Positions 12,834-20,788 of a DNA stretch of 63,946 bases are shown piece after piece. The notes under the pieces are model-generated. The model searched no databases. It worked only from the letters and a program-made list of their open reading frames with translations, and was not told where the DNA came from. The translations under genes were made by a program, and so were the position numbers. Positions within the stretch are counted from its first letter, which is position 1. Every line of letters starts with the position of its first letter. The stretch comes from Oscillospiraceae bacterium (lineage in GTDB: Bacteria > Bacillota > Clostridia > Oscillospirales > Oscillospiraceae): NCBI GenBank assembly GCA_009783555.1, contig WRDH01000011.1, positions 1 to 63,946 of the forward strand. Direction: 5' to 3'.

Positions 12834-13919
12834 ATGTCAAGCAGGATATTTCAAAGCGTAATTATTCAAATGAAAGAAGCAACCATCCGTCCTGTAGGAG
12901 TAGTTGACCCCGAGGGAATTATTGTAGCAAGCAGCGATTTATCACTGATTGGAACAAACATCGGGTCAATAGCGTCTATAATGGATGAAAGCGAAAGCAT
13001 CACCACTATACATGCGGGTAAAACATTCAAATCCCTTGGAACGGGAGCTGTCGGCGACTATACCGTATTTGCAGCAGGCGAAGATGAACTTTCCAAGACC
13101 CTTTGTATAATGGCATCTATCGCAATTTGCGAAGCCGGTATATATTTTGAAGAAAACCATGATAAACGCACATTTGTTAAAAGCATAATTTTTGAAAATA
13201 TCTTACCCGGCGACATATACTTGCGTGCAAAGGAACTGCGATTTTCACCCGATGTAACAAGAGGTGTTCTTGTAATCAGGCTGGAAACAGCAAACGCTAC
13301 TGCGCTGGAATTGCTGCAGGAAGCATTTCCCGATAAACAGCATGATTTTGTGATTTCGACAAGTGATACAGACATAGTTCTTGTGAAAGAAATGCAGCCT
13401 GACGGTGACATTAAAGCTCTGAATAAGCTTGCGGAGATGATACAAGAAAAAATCTCAAATGAATTTTCCATAAAATCAATGATAGGCATAGGCACACCTG
13501 CAAGACATCTGCGTGAACTCGCATACAGATACAAGGAAGCTCTTGTTTCCATAGAGATAGGAAAAGTATTCGAGTCGGAAAAATCAATAATCAACTACGA
13601 AACGCTTGGCATAGGACGCTTGATTTATCAATTGCCTACTACTCTCTGTGAAATATTTTTATCAGAAGTATTTAAAAGAAATCCGATTGAAGCTCTCGAT
13701 CAGGAAACACTCTTCACTATTGACAAGTTTTTTGAAAACAGCCTGAATGTCTCCGAAACCTCCAGAAAACTTTTTGTCCACAGAAATACCCTTGTATACA
13801 GACTTGAAAAGATTAGGAAGATAACAGGTCTCGACCTTCGGGAGTTCGACCATGCAATAATATTCAAAGTAGCTCTTATGGTAAAAAAATACCTGATGTC
13901 TCAGGAAGCGAAGTTTTAA
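12834..13919 (+). CDS. CdaR/PucR-family transcriptional regulator (sugar-diacid recognition type)
   Basis: 361 residues. The N-terminal part (about 1-135), with VGVVDPEGIIVASSD and IGTNIG, resembles the putative sugar-diacid recognition domain of CdaR. The C-terminal part (about 300-355) is the PucR-type helix-turn-helix: SLNVSETSRKLFVHRNTLVYRL followed by KITGLDLREFDHAI. Related proteins respond to small carboxylates such as glycerate. The effector and targets are not shown by the sequence; it could control the downstream cell-envelope genes or act elsewhere. It ends 24 bp before ftsE and may be cotranscribed with it. Confidence 0.8.
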   Translation: MSSRIFQSVIIQMKEATIRPVGVVDPEGIIVASSDLSLIGTNIGSIASIMDESESITTIHAGKTFKSLGTGAVGDYTVFAAGEDELSKTLCIMASIAICEAGIYFEENHDKRTFVKSIIFENILPGDIYLRAKELRFSPDVTRGVLVIRLETANATALELLQEAFPDKQHDFVISTSDTDIVLVKEMQPDGDIKALNKLAEMIQEKISNEFSIKSMIGIGTPARHLRELAYRYKEALVSIEIGKVFESEKSIINYETLGIGRLIYQLPTTLCEIFLSEVFKRNPIEALDQETLFTIDKFFENSLNVSETSRKLFVHRNTLVYRLEKIRKITGLDLREFDHAIIFKVALMVKKYLMSQEAKF

Positions 13920-13943
13920 CGTTAAAAGGAACACAGCAGCATA

Positions 13944-14630
13944 ATGATTAGAATGACTGACGTATTCAAAGAATATGCAAACGGCACAAAAGCTCTCAAA
14001 GGCGTAACATTTGAACTGAACACGGGTGAGTTTGCGTTTCTGGTCGGACCTTCCGGTTCCGGCAAATCGACGATAATCAGACTGCTCATTGGCGAAATAG
14101 CTCCGTCGGACGGTGAAGTCATAGTAAACGGACAGGATATGGACAACATTAAAATGCGTAAAATGCCGTATCTGAGACGTACGGTTGGCGTGATATTTCA
14201 GGATTTCAGGCTGATTGAGAATAAATCCGTCTATGAAAATGTTGCCTTTTCCATGCGGGTTATAGGTGCTTCGGGAAAAGATATACGCCAGCGTGTTCCG
14301 TATGTACTTGAGCTTGTTGGTCTTGAATATAAAGCTAAAGCAAAACCCGACGAGTTATCCGGCGGCGAACAGCAAAGAGTTGCGGTAGCAAGAGCTCTCG
14401 TAAATAATCCGAGACTGATAATTGCGGATGAACCGACAGGGAATCTCGACCCTGCACGAAGTCTTGAGATTTTATTGCTTCTGAAAAAAATAAACGACCT
14501 CGGAACAACAGTATTGATAGTTACACATGAAAAGCCACTCGTTGACCAATTCTCACAACGCGTTATCGCAATTGACGGCGGTAGAATAATCAGCGATGGA
14601 ATGGATGGATACTATAACTATGAAGGTTAA
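13944..14630 (+). CDS. ftsE: Cell-division ABC transporter ATP-binding protein FtsE
   Basis: 228 residues. Walker A is GPSGSGKST, the signature is LSGGEQQRVAVARAL and Walker B is LIIADEPTGNLD, followed by the H-loop VTHE. FtsE binds FtsX and uses ATP to drive periplasmic or extracellular peptidoglycan hydrolases during division. FtsX overlaps its 3' end and an M23 hydrolase follows, the classic FtsEX-effector order. Confidence 0.95.
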   Translation: MIRMTDVFKEYANGTKALKGVTFELNTGEFAFLVGPSGSGKSTIIRLLIGEIAPSDGEVIVNGQDMDNIKMRKMPYLRRTVGVIFQDFRLIENKSVYENVAFSMRVIGASGKDIRQRVPYVLELVGLEYKAKAKPDELSGGEQQRVAVARALVNNPRLIIADEPTGNLDPARSLEILLLLKKINDLGTTVLIVTHEKPLVDQFSQRVIAIDGGRIISDGMDGYYNYEG

Positions 14631-15510
14631 CAGAAACAGAACTTTTTACTATATAAAAGAAGGCGTAATAAGCATATTTAACCATAGTCTTATGTCTTTT
14701 GCGTCTATATGTATAATTATCGCGTTTCTGATAATAATGGGCAGCTTCATTCTTTTGGTGGTTAATATAAACGCAATTATCGGTGAGCTTGAAAGTGACA
14801 ATGTTATTCTTGCCTTTATACATGAAAATGTATCGGATTCGGATGCAAGAGCACTGGAAAATACAATTCGCACCATACCAAATGTTGCAGGTGCCCGATT
14901 TATAACACGACAGGAGGCGTATGAGCAGTTTATCGGAAGATATGATGAGGAAGACCGTTTTGAAGATATCGATTATACAGTTTTCCGTCACCGGTATGCA
15001 ATTTACGTAGATGATGTCGCGCTTATAGGCGATACTCAACAAGCACTGCGCCATGTACCGGAGTTTGCAAGGATAAATACAAATATGGCAGTTGCAAGTG
15101 CTTTTGTTACCGTGAGGACTGTTGTCGGGTGGATATCTGCCGTAATAATCGCGGTACTGTTAGTTATATCGCTTTTCATAATGTCAAATACGATAAAACT
15201 CGCAACATTTGAACGACGCGAGGAAATCGCGATTATGAAAATGGTTGGAGCAACAAACTCATTTATACGATGGCCGTTCATTTTTGAAGGTTTTCTACTT
15301 GGCGTAACCGGCTCAATGATAGCGTATTTTTCACTATGGGGGCTTTACGGTCTTGCAGCAGGAAGCGTAATGGAGTTTGAAGCGGGGTTTTTCCAACTGG
15401 TACTGTTTTCAAATGTATCAGTTCCGTTGTTTATCCTCTTTGCAGGCATAGGTTTTGGAGTAGGTGTCGGCGGAAGCGGATTTGCACTTAACAGGTATCT
15501 GAAGGTTTAG
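14620..15510 (+). CDS. ftsX: Cell-division membrane protein FtsX
   Basis: 296 residues from the ATG at 14620 (MKVNRNRTFYYIKEG). This overlaps the end of ftsE by 11 bp; an in-frame ATG at 14596 is less likely. The first membrane segment is at about 20-45, then an extracytoplasmic domain (about 50-165), then three more segments with the conserved NTIKLATFERREEIAIMKMVGA before the third. The extracytoplasmic loop is where FtsX normally contacts its hydrolase partner, probably the next gene product. It ends in TAG. Confidence 0.94.
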   Translation: MKVNRNRTFYYIKEGVISIFNHSLMSFASICIIIAFLIIMGSFILLVVNINAIIGELESDNVILAFIHENVSDSDARALENTIRTIPNVAGARFITRQEAYEQFIGRYDEEDRFEDIDYTVFRHRYAIYVDDVALIGDTQQALRHVPEFARINTNMAVASAFVTVRTVVGWISAVIIAVLLVISLFIMSNTIKLATFERREEIAIMKMVGATNSFIRWPFIFEGFLLGVTGSMIAYFSLWGLYGLAAGSVMEFEAGFFQLVLFSNVSVPLFILFAGIGFGVGVGGSGFALNRYLKV

Positions 15511-15523
15511 AAAGGTGATTGCA

Positions 15524-16771
15524 ATGAATAACAAACGATTTGTTAGAATAATGGCGATTGTGCTTGCTTTTGTAATGCTTTTATCGGTTGCGATGATAGC
15601 TATATCCGCATTGACGGGCGCATCGGCGAGTGCACGCGTAACACAAGCGCAAATTGATGCGCTTCGAAGAGACAGGGATGAGCTGGCACGTCAAAGGCGC
15701 GAGATTCAATCAAGAATCAATGCTATTGAATTTGAGCATATGACAGAGCTTTCAAAAAAGGAAATACTGGACGAGCGGATAATTAACACAGGTCTTGAAA
15801 TCGAGAATGTAGTCTCGACAATTGCTTACTTTGATTTACTCATCCGGGAAAAAGAGTATGAAGTGTATTTAGCACAAGACAGAGAAAACACTCAGTTGGA
15901 AAAGTACAGAACCCGTGTACGTAACATGGAAGAAAACGGAGTTATCTCCTATCTTGAAATTATTTTCGACTCTACAAGCTTCCCCGATATGCTGGCAAGG
16001 ATAGATGCTGTAGCCGACATAATGAGAGCGGACGAAGCTGTATATAACGATTTAATTATGGCAAGAAACGAAACAGAGGCTGCAAAGGAATCTCTTGAAC
16101 ATACCCGTACCGAAATGGATGAGGAAAAGGCACGCCTTGAGGAAAGAGAAGCAGAACTTCTTGAACAGCTTCAAGAAGCACAAGAGATAATTTTGAGATT
16201 AGAAGCATCCATGGAAACAGAGAGAGAACTTCACGCACAGATGCGTGAAGATGAACGCAATGTTCAAGCTGAGATTAACAGACAGGTTGCTGCACTGGCA
16301 AGACAACAGGAAGCAGAAAGACAACGCAGGCTGAGAGAGCAGCAGCAAAGGCAGCAAAGACAAACAGGCGGAGGAACTGTTGTCGGTTCAGGTCAGCTTG
16401 TATGGCCGGTAAGCGGATCAGTAACAAGCAATTTTGGTGTTAGAAGACATCCTGTTTTTGGGGACATGAGATTTCACGGTGGTATCGATATCGGTGCCAA
16501 TCACGGGACTTCCGTAGTGGCTGCAGATTCGGGTTCAGTCATTATATCATCATACAACTCTTCGTACGGCAACTATATAGTTATCAGTCATGGTAATGGC
16601 ATGACTACTCTATATGCACACCTGAGTACCCGTTCCGTAAGCGTTGGTGACGCTGTTTCAAGAGGTCAGCAAATCGGGCGTGTCGGATCAACAGGCGTGT
16701 CGACGGGACCGCATCTGCATTTTGAAGTATCTGTAAACGGCACACGGGTAAATCCGAGAGCTCACCTGTAG
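15524..16771 (+). CDS. M23 peptidoglycan hydrolase with coiled coil, likely FtsEX effector
   Basis: 415 residues from the ATG at 15524, which has AAAGGTG seven bases upstream; a GTG at 15515 is possible but overlaps that site. An N-terminal hydrophobic segment (about 8-28) serves as signal or anchor. A long Arg/Glu/Gln-rich coiled coil spans about 35-280, and a LytM/M23 domain about 295-415. The zinc ligands look intact (FHGGIDIG and GPHLHFEV), so this should be an active endopeptidase rather than a degenerate activator. Coiled coil plus M23 directly after ftsX is the EnvC/PcsB-like arrangement gated by FtsEX. Confidence 0.88.
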   Translation: MNNKRFVRIMAIVLAFVMLLSVAMIAISALTGASASARVTQAQIDALRRDRDELARQRREIQSRINAIEFEHMTELSKKEILDERIINTGLEIENVVSTIAYFDLLIREKEYEVYLAQDRENTQLEKYRTRVRNMEENGVISYLEIIFDSTSFPDMLARIDAVADIMRADEAVYNDLIMARNETEAAKESLEHTRTEMDEEKARLEEREAELLEQLQEAQEIILRLEASMETERELHAQMREDERNVQAEINRQVAALARQQEAERQRRLREQQQRQQRQTGGGTVVGSGQLVWPVSGSVTSNFGVRRHPVFGDMRFHGGIDIGANHGTSVVAADSGSVIISSYNSSYGNYIVISHGNGMTTLYAHLSTRSVSVGDAVSRGQQIGRVGSTGVSTGPHLHFEVSVNGTRVNPRAHL

Positions 16772-16778
16772 GCTGCCG

Positions 16779-18008
16779 ATGAACAGGAAGTATTCGTTTG
16801 GGGTAGTGTTAACGCTGGTGCTTACAGCATCAGCGTTAACTTGCGTAATTCTTTCAATACTGTTTATGTTGTCTTCGCAACCGCAATCTCTGCGGTTAGG
16901 TTTTTCGTCACAACAGCAACGTGAAGAAAATGAAAATACAGATAGATTTTCTGAACTCCTGCATGTGATTGATGAGCGATTTATTGGAGCATTTGATCTT
17001 ACCGATATTACGGAAGCGGCTCTTCGCAGTGCCGTTGATTCGCTTGATGACGACTGGTCATATTATATGAATCCCGAAGAATATGCTTCTTTTCTGGCAA
17101 CTTCAAATAACAGATACCACGGGATCGGCGTTGAAGTACAAATGGATGATGAAACAGGCGGTATGCTTATTCTAGGTGTCTATAGCGATTCCGGCGCAGA
17201 CCTGGCGGGAATTGTTGTTGGTGACATTGTTACAGCAGTTGACGGCGAAAGCATTCTGGGGTTGACACTTCCGGATATACGCCTAATGCTTCGCCGTCCT
17301 CTTGGCGATACAGCCGTTTTGACCGTACTTCGAGCAGATGGTGATTATCATGAGATAACAGTTCTGTATAGCATTGTATTTACAAATCCGGTAACATTTG
17401 AAATGCTTGAAGGAAATATCGGCTATGTAATACTCCGCAACTTTGAAGAAGATGCCGGAAATAGATTTATTGGTGCTGTAAATGAACTTATCGAAATGGG
17501 AGCTGTTGCATTTATCTATGATGTCCGCAATAATAATGGGGGGAGGGTTACTGAAGTAACTCAAATATTGGATTTTCTGTTACCTGAAGGCGAGATATTC
17601 ATCTCCGTTGACAGAAGCGGAATTGAAAGAATAACAAGGTCGGACGAAGACTTTATCAACCTTCCTGCTGCAGTACTCGTAAATGAACGCTCATACAGCG
17701 GTGCCGAATTCTTTGCGGCAATGCTTTATGAATATAACTATGCTGTAACAATAGGTGAACAGACAACCGGTAAAAACCGTATGCAAACAACAATTCCGCT
17801 TGACAACGGAGGCGCGATACATTTATCAACAGGTCACTACTTAACAAAAAACCGCATCAGCCTTTATGACGTGGGCGGGTTCACCCCTGAGATTGTAATA
17901 GTTATGACAGACGAAGAAAGCGAACTTTTTAACAGGGGAGAACTGGAAAGAACGTCAGACCCGCAATTTACAAGAGCACTAACAATATTGCACGGTATAA
18001 TCAGGTAA
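16779..18008 (+). CDS. S41-family carboxyl-terminal processing protease (CtpA/CtpB type)
   Basis: 409 residues with an N-terminal membrane segment (about 8-30), so the body is extracytoplasmic. A PDZ domain spans about 115-200 (GIGVEVQ, AGIVVGDIVTAVDGES), followed by the S41 protease core with DVRNNNGG. The probable nucleophile Ser is in NERSYSGAEF and the general-base Lys in TTGKNRMQTTIPL. Such proteases mature or turn over envelope proteins, including division hydrolases, which fits its place seven bases after the M23 gene. The stop codon lies inside the left arm of the inverted repeat that follows. Confidence 0.9.
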   Translation: MNRKYSFGVVLTLVLTASALTCVILSILFMLSSQPQSLRLGFSSQQQREENENTDRFSELLHVIDERFIGAFDLTDITEAALRSAVDSLDDDWSYYMNPEEYASFLATSNNRYHGIGVEVQMDDETGGMLILGVYSDSGADLAGIVVGDIVTAVDGESILGLTLPDIRLMLRRPLGDTAVLTVLRADGDYHEITVLYSIVFTNPVTFEMLEGNIGYVILRNFEEDAGNRFIGAVNELIEMGAVAFIYDVRNNNGGRVTEVTQILDFLLPEGEIFISVDRSGIERITRSDEDFINLPAAVLVNERSYSGAEFFAAMLYEYNYAVTIGEQTTGKNRMQTTIPLDNGGAIHLSTGHYLTKNRISLYDVGGFTPEIVIVMTDEESELFNRGELERTSDPQFTRALTILHGIIR

Positions 18009-18145
18009 ATGGTCAGAGGGTATCAGAAAAACTAACAGTGCTTCCAGCCAATGCACTGCACCTTAGTGTAAACATGTATTATCGGCAAAATTTGTGTGCT
18101 GACTGAAACCACTGTTAGTTTTTCTGATACCCTCTGACCATTTAC
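18005..18145. repeat. 141-bp inverted-repeat family, copy 2 (perfect 36-bp arms)
   Basis: Arms 18005-18040 and 18110-18145 are perfect reverse complements over 36 bp, with a 69-base core between them. The core matches copies 1 and 3 (CCAGCCAATGCACTGCACCT ... GTGTGCTGACTGAAA). The left arm starts one base before the ctpA stop codon. The shared box is AGAGGGTATC; the rest of the arm differs from the other copies yet still pairs with itself. Confidence 0.92.
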
Positions 18146-18155
18146 TAAGAAAGTA

Positions 18156-18184
18156 TTGACAAGCAGTTGTAAGATAGCTACACT
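18156..18184 (+). promoter_or_regulatory. Promoter of greA
   Basis: Perfect TTGACA (18156-18161), 17-bp spacer, TACACT (18179-18184), 35 bp before the greA start and just downstream of the inverted repeat. Confidence 0.65.
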
Positions 18185-18218
18185 AGACTAAGCATATATC
18201 TGAAAGGAAAGTTATCAT

Positions 18219-18692
18219 ATGATAAAAGAAGCAAGATACAAAATGAGCGCGGAGCGGCTTTCGGAGTTAAAGGAAGAGCTCCATCATCTTCAAACTGTTA
18301 GGGAAAAGGAAGTTGCGCAGCAAATAAAAGAGGCACGTTCTTTTGGCGACCTCACAGAAAACAGCGAGTATGATGAGGCAAAGACAGAGCAAGGCAAGTT
18401 GTATTCAAAAATCGCGGAAATCAAAAACCTCATCGAAAATGCCGAGATTGTCAAGGCTACGGAAAAAACAGATGTAGTCGGCATGGGAAGTAAAGTGACA
18501 GTACGCGATCTTGAACTCAAAGAGGATGTTACATACGAAATCGTCGGCTCACAAGAAGCAGACCCGGCTCTGTTCAGAATCTCTGATGATTCTCCGTTCG
18601 GAAGAGGTCTGATGGAACATAAAAAAGGCGACGTAGTAAAAATTGAAGCTCCCGTTGGTACTTTGGAATTTAAGATTCTAAAGATAGAATAG
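18219..18692 (+). CDS. greA: Transcript cleavage factor GreA
   Basis: 157 residues, the standard length. The N-terminal coiled coil (about 10-80) carries the tip signature ARSFGDLTENSEYDEAK, whose acidic residues enter the RNA polymerase secondary channel. The C-terminal FKBP-like domain contains DSPFGRGLMEHKKGDVV. It rescues backtracked polymerase by stimulating cleavage of the nascent RNA. It has its own promoter and a GAAAGG ribosome site. Confidence 0.96.
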   Translation: MIKEARYKMSAERLSELKEELHHLQTVREKEVAQQIKEARSFGDLTENSEYDEAKTEQGKLYSKIAEIKNLIENAEIVKATEKTDVVGMGSKVTVRDLELKEDVTYEIVGSQEADPALFRISDDSPFGRGLMEHKKGDVVKIEAPVGTLEFKILKIE

Positions 18693-18710
18693 AGATCGCT
18701 CTCTTCATTA

Positions 18711-18800
18711 AGAGGGTATCGCTGAAAGCAGCGGGTGATGCTGCATGTTAGAAACCGGGATTTGTGAATTTCATAAAATTGAAGCCGCTTATGCGGCTTC
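18711..18800. other. AGAGGGTATC box and hairpin after greA
   Basis: AGAGGGTATC (18711-18720) is the same end box as the 141-bp repeats but is not followed by their core, so it may be a remnant. A perfect 8-bp hairpin (GAAGCCGC / GCGGCTTC, 18781-18800) stands before the next gene without a T-run. It could end greA transcription or only be a repeat scar. Confidence 0.4.
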
Positions 18801-18842
18801 TGCGAGTATATAGGGCTAAATGTAGAAAAATGTGGTGAAAAG

Positions 18843-19628
18843 GTGGAAAGAAAAGTGGAAAAAATAACAAGCAGAAGCAATCCTGTATGTATTCACACCA
18901 AAAAACTGGGAAAGAGCAAAAGCTACAGAGATGAGTACGGGCAGTTTCTTTGTGACGGCGGAAAGCTGTTAGATGAAGCAATAGCAGCAAATGCCGATAT
19001 TTTGACAATATTGACAATAGAGAAGATTGAGCAAGACATTCCAACCGGCACTACCGTATACAATGTGGATAAAGACCTGATTAGTTCTCTTTCACCTCTT
19101 AAAACCCCGCAGGATGTGCTGTTTATCTGTCGTGCAAAAGAGTTTACCGGTATTGATTACACTAAAGGAACACATATATTACTTGATAATATACAAGACC
19201 CGGGTAATGTCGGGACAATACTGCGTAGTGCGTATGCTTTTGGAATAGATAGTGTAATACTTACGGAAGATTCTGCGGATATTTATAATCCGAAATCCGT
19301 GAGAGCATCAATGGGTGCGATATTTAAGCAACGGACAATAAGAAAGCCGTTAAACGAGATTACGGAGCTTAAGAAACAGGGAGTGAAATTCATCGGAACA
19401 TCAAATGATGTTCATTCAACCGATGTCCGGCATTCGAATTTTGGTGACGCAATAATTGTACTTGGAAACGAGGGGAAAGGAATATCAGAGAATCTATTTG
19501 CAGTTTGTGACGAGGTAGTGAGGATTCCTCTCTCTCCGGACTGTGAATCATTAAATGCGGCTATTGCCGCTTCGATAATAATGTGGGAAGCAACAAAAAG
19601 AACTGGAGGGGGAGTATGTCATCATTAA
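18843..19628 (+). CDS. SpoU/TrmH-family RNA 2'-O-methyltransferase
   Basis: 261 residues. The C-terminal knotted SPOUT domain has all three motifs: LDNIQDPGNVGTILRSA (with the catalytic-type Asn and Arg), IIVLGNEGKGIS, and PLSPDCESLNAAIAASI. The N-terminal part (about 1-100) is the short substrate-binding domain of RlmB-like enzymes. It probably 2'-O-methylates 23S rRNA or tRNA using S-adenosylmethionine; the exact target nucleotide is not shown. Start: GTG 18843, or GTG 18855 four codons later, which is better placed after AGGTGG (18841-18846). It overlaps dprA by 13 bp. Confidence 0.87.
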   Translation: MERKVEKITSRSNPVCIHTKKLGKSKSYRDEYGQFLCDGGKLLDEAIAANADILTILTIEKIEQDIPTGTTVYNVDKDLISSLSPLKTPQDVLFICRAKEFTGIDYTKGTHILLDNIQDPGNVGTILRSAYAFGIDSVILTEDSADIYNPKSVRASMGAIFKQRTIRKPLNEITELKKQGVKFIGTSNDVHSTDVRHSNFGDAIIVLGNEGKGISENLFAVCDEVVRIPLSPDCESLNAAIAASIIMWEATKRTGGGVCHH

Positions 19629-20761
19629 AATATTGGTTTTGGCTTGCAGAACGTAAGGGGATCGGTTTGGTTCGTGCAAAGGCATTGATTGATCATTTTG
19701 GTTCAGCGGAGAGGGTGTATAACGCGGATGAGAGAGATTATCTTGCTGTTGAAGGCATTAAACAAACAGATGTAAAGATTTTGATGCAAAAAGAACTCGG
19801 CACAGCTAATAAAATACTATCCGACTGTGCGGAATCAGGAAGTAAAATCATGACACTCAACGATTCCAATTACCCCGAATGTCTGAGAAATATTTACGAC
19901 CCGCCTCTTATCCTTTATATGAAAGGGAACCTGCCCTATATTGACGATGAACCTGTCGTTGGTGTTGTAGGTACAAGAAAGTGTACGCCATATGGAATAA
20001 CAACTGCTGAAAATGTCGGTTATGAGTTGTCTAAGAACGGCATAATTGTTGTAACGGGTTTAGCAAAAGGTGTTGACACCGCCGCAACAAGAGGCGCATT
20101 ACGGGGAGGTTCGTCTGTAATAGGCGTTATAGGGTCGGGACTTGACATTGTTTATCCGCCCGGAAACAAAGAACTTTTTGATGATGTTGCCTGCAAGGGT
20201 GCTGTAATCAGCGAGTACCCGCCGGGAACACCGCCGCTTCCGGAAAACTTCCCGATGCGCAACAGGATTATAAGCGGACTTTCAAGGGGAGTAGCTGTCA
20301 TCGAAGCACCAAAAAAGAGCGGAGCATTAATTACGGCTGCAAGAGCGCTTGAGCAGGGAAGAGATGTCTTTGCCCTGCCGGGAAATGTTGATGCGATAAC
20401 CTGTGAAGGGTCGAATGCGCTTCTTCGAGAAGGAGCTATTCCTTTTCTTTCGGCAGGTGATATTATTGATGAATACATTGAACTTTATCCTGAAAAAATG
20501 AGTGGGAAAGAAAATTCAAAACGAAAAATTTCATTTGACAACACATCGAAGGTAGACTATATTGACTTAGGAAACCTGCTCGGATTGCTTGATGGTGATG
20601 AAAAGGCAATTGCAAAATCTATCGGGCACAATTTCTTGCTTGTAGACGAAATTATTTTGGAAACAGGTCTCCCGGCACAAAAAGTCCTCTCATCCCTGAC
20701 TATACTCGAACTAAACGGTTACGTAAGCCGCGATAACAGCGGAAGATGGCAGTTACAATAA
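19616..20761 (+). CDS. dprA: DNA-processing protein DprA
   Basis: 381 residues from the ATG at 19616, which follows GGAGGGGGAGT; an in-frame ATG at 19583 lies too deep in the upstream gene. DprA loads RecA on incoming single-stranded DNA in natural transformation. The Rossmann-like core carries GVVGTRKCTPYG, VTGLAKGVDTAA and IGSGLDIVYPPGN. A helix-hairpin-helix/SAM-like region comes first (about 1-75) and a winged-helix domain last (about 310-381). Together with topA downstream this is the usual dprA-topA-trmFO order of Bacillota. Confidence 0.94.
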   Translation: MSSLKYWFWLAERKGIGLVRAKALIDHFGSAERVYNADERDYLAVEGIKQTDVKILMQKELGTANKILSDCAESGSKIMTLNDSNYPECLRNIYDPPLILYMKGNLPYIDDEPVVGVVGTRKCTPYGITTAENVGYELSKNGIIVVTGLAKGVDTAATRGALRGGSSVIGVIGSGLDIVYPPGNKELFDDVACKGAVISEYPPGTPPLPENFPMRNRIISGLSRGVAVIEAPKKSGALITAARALEQGRDVFALPGNVDAITCEGSNALLREGAIPFLSAGDIIDEYIELYPEKMSGKENSKRKISFDNTSKVDYIDLGNLLGLLDGDEKAIAKSIGHNFLLVDEIILETGLPAQKVLSSLTILELNGYVSRDNSGRWQLQ

Positions 20762-20788
20762 AATAAAATCTTTCTGAGGAGAATATCA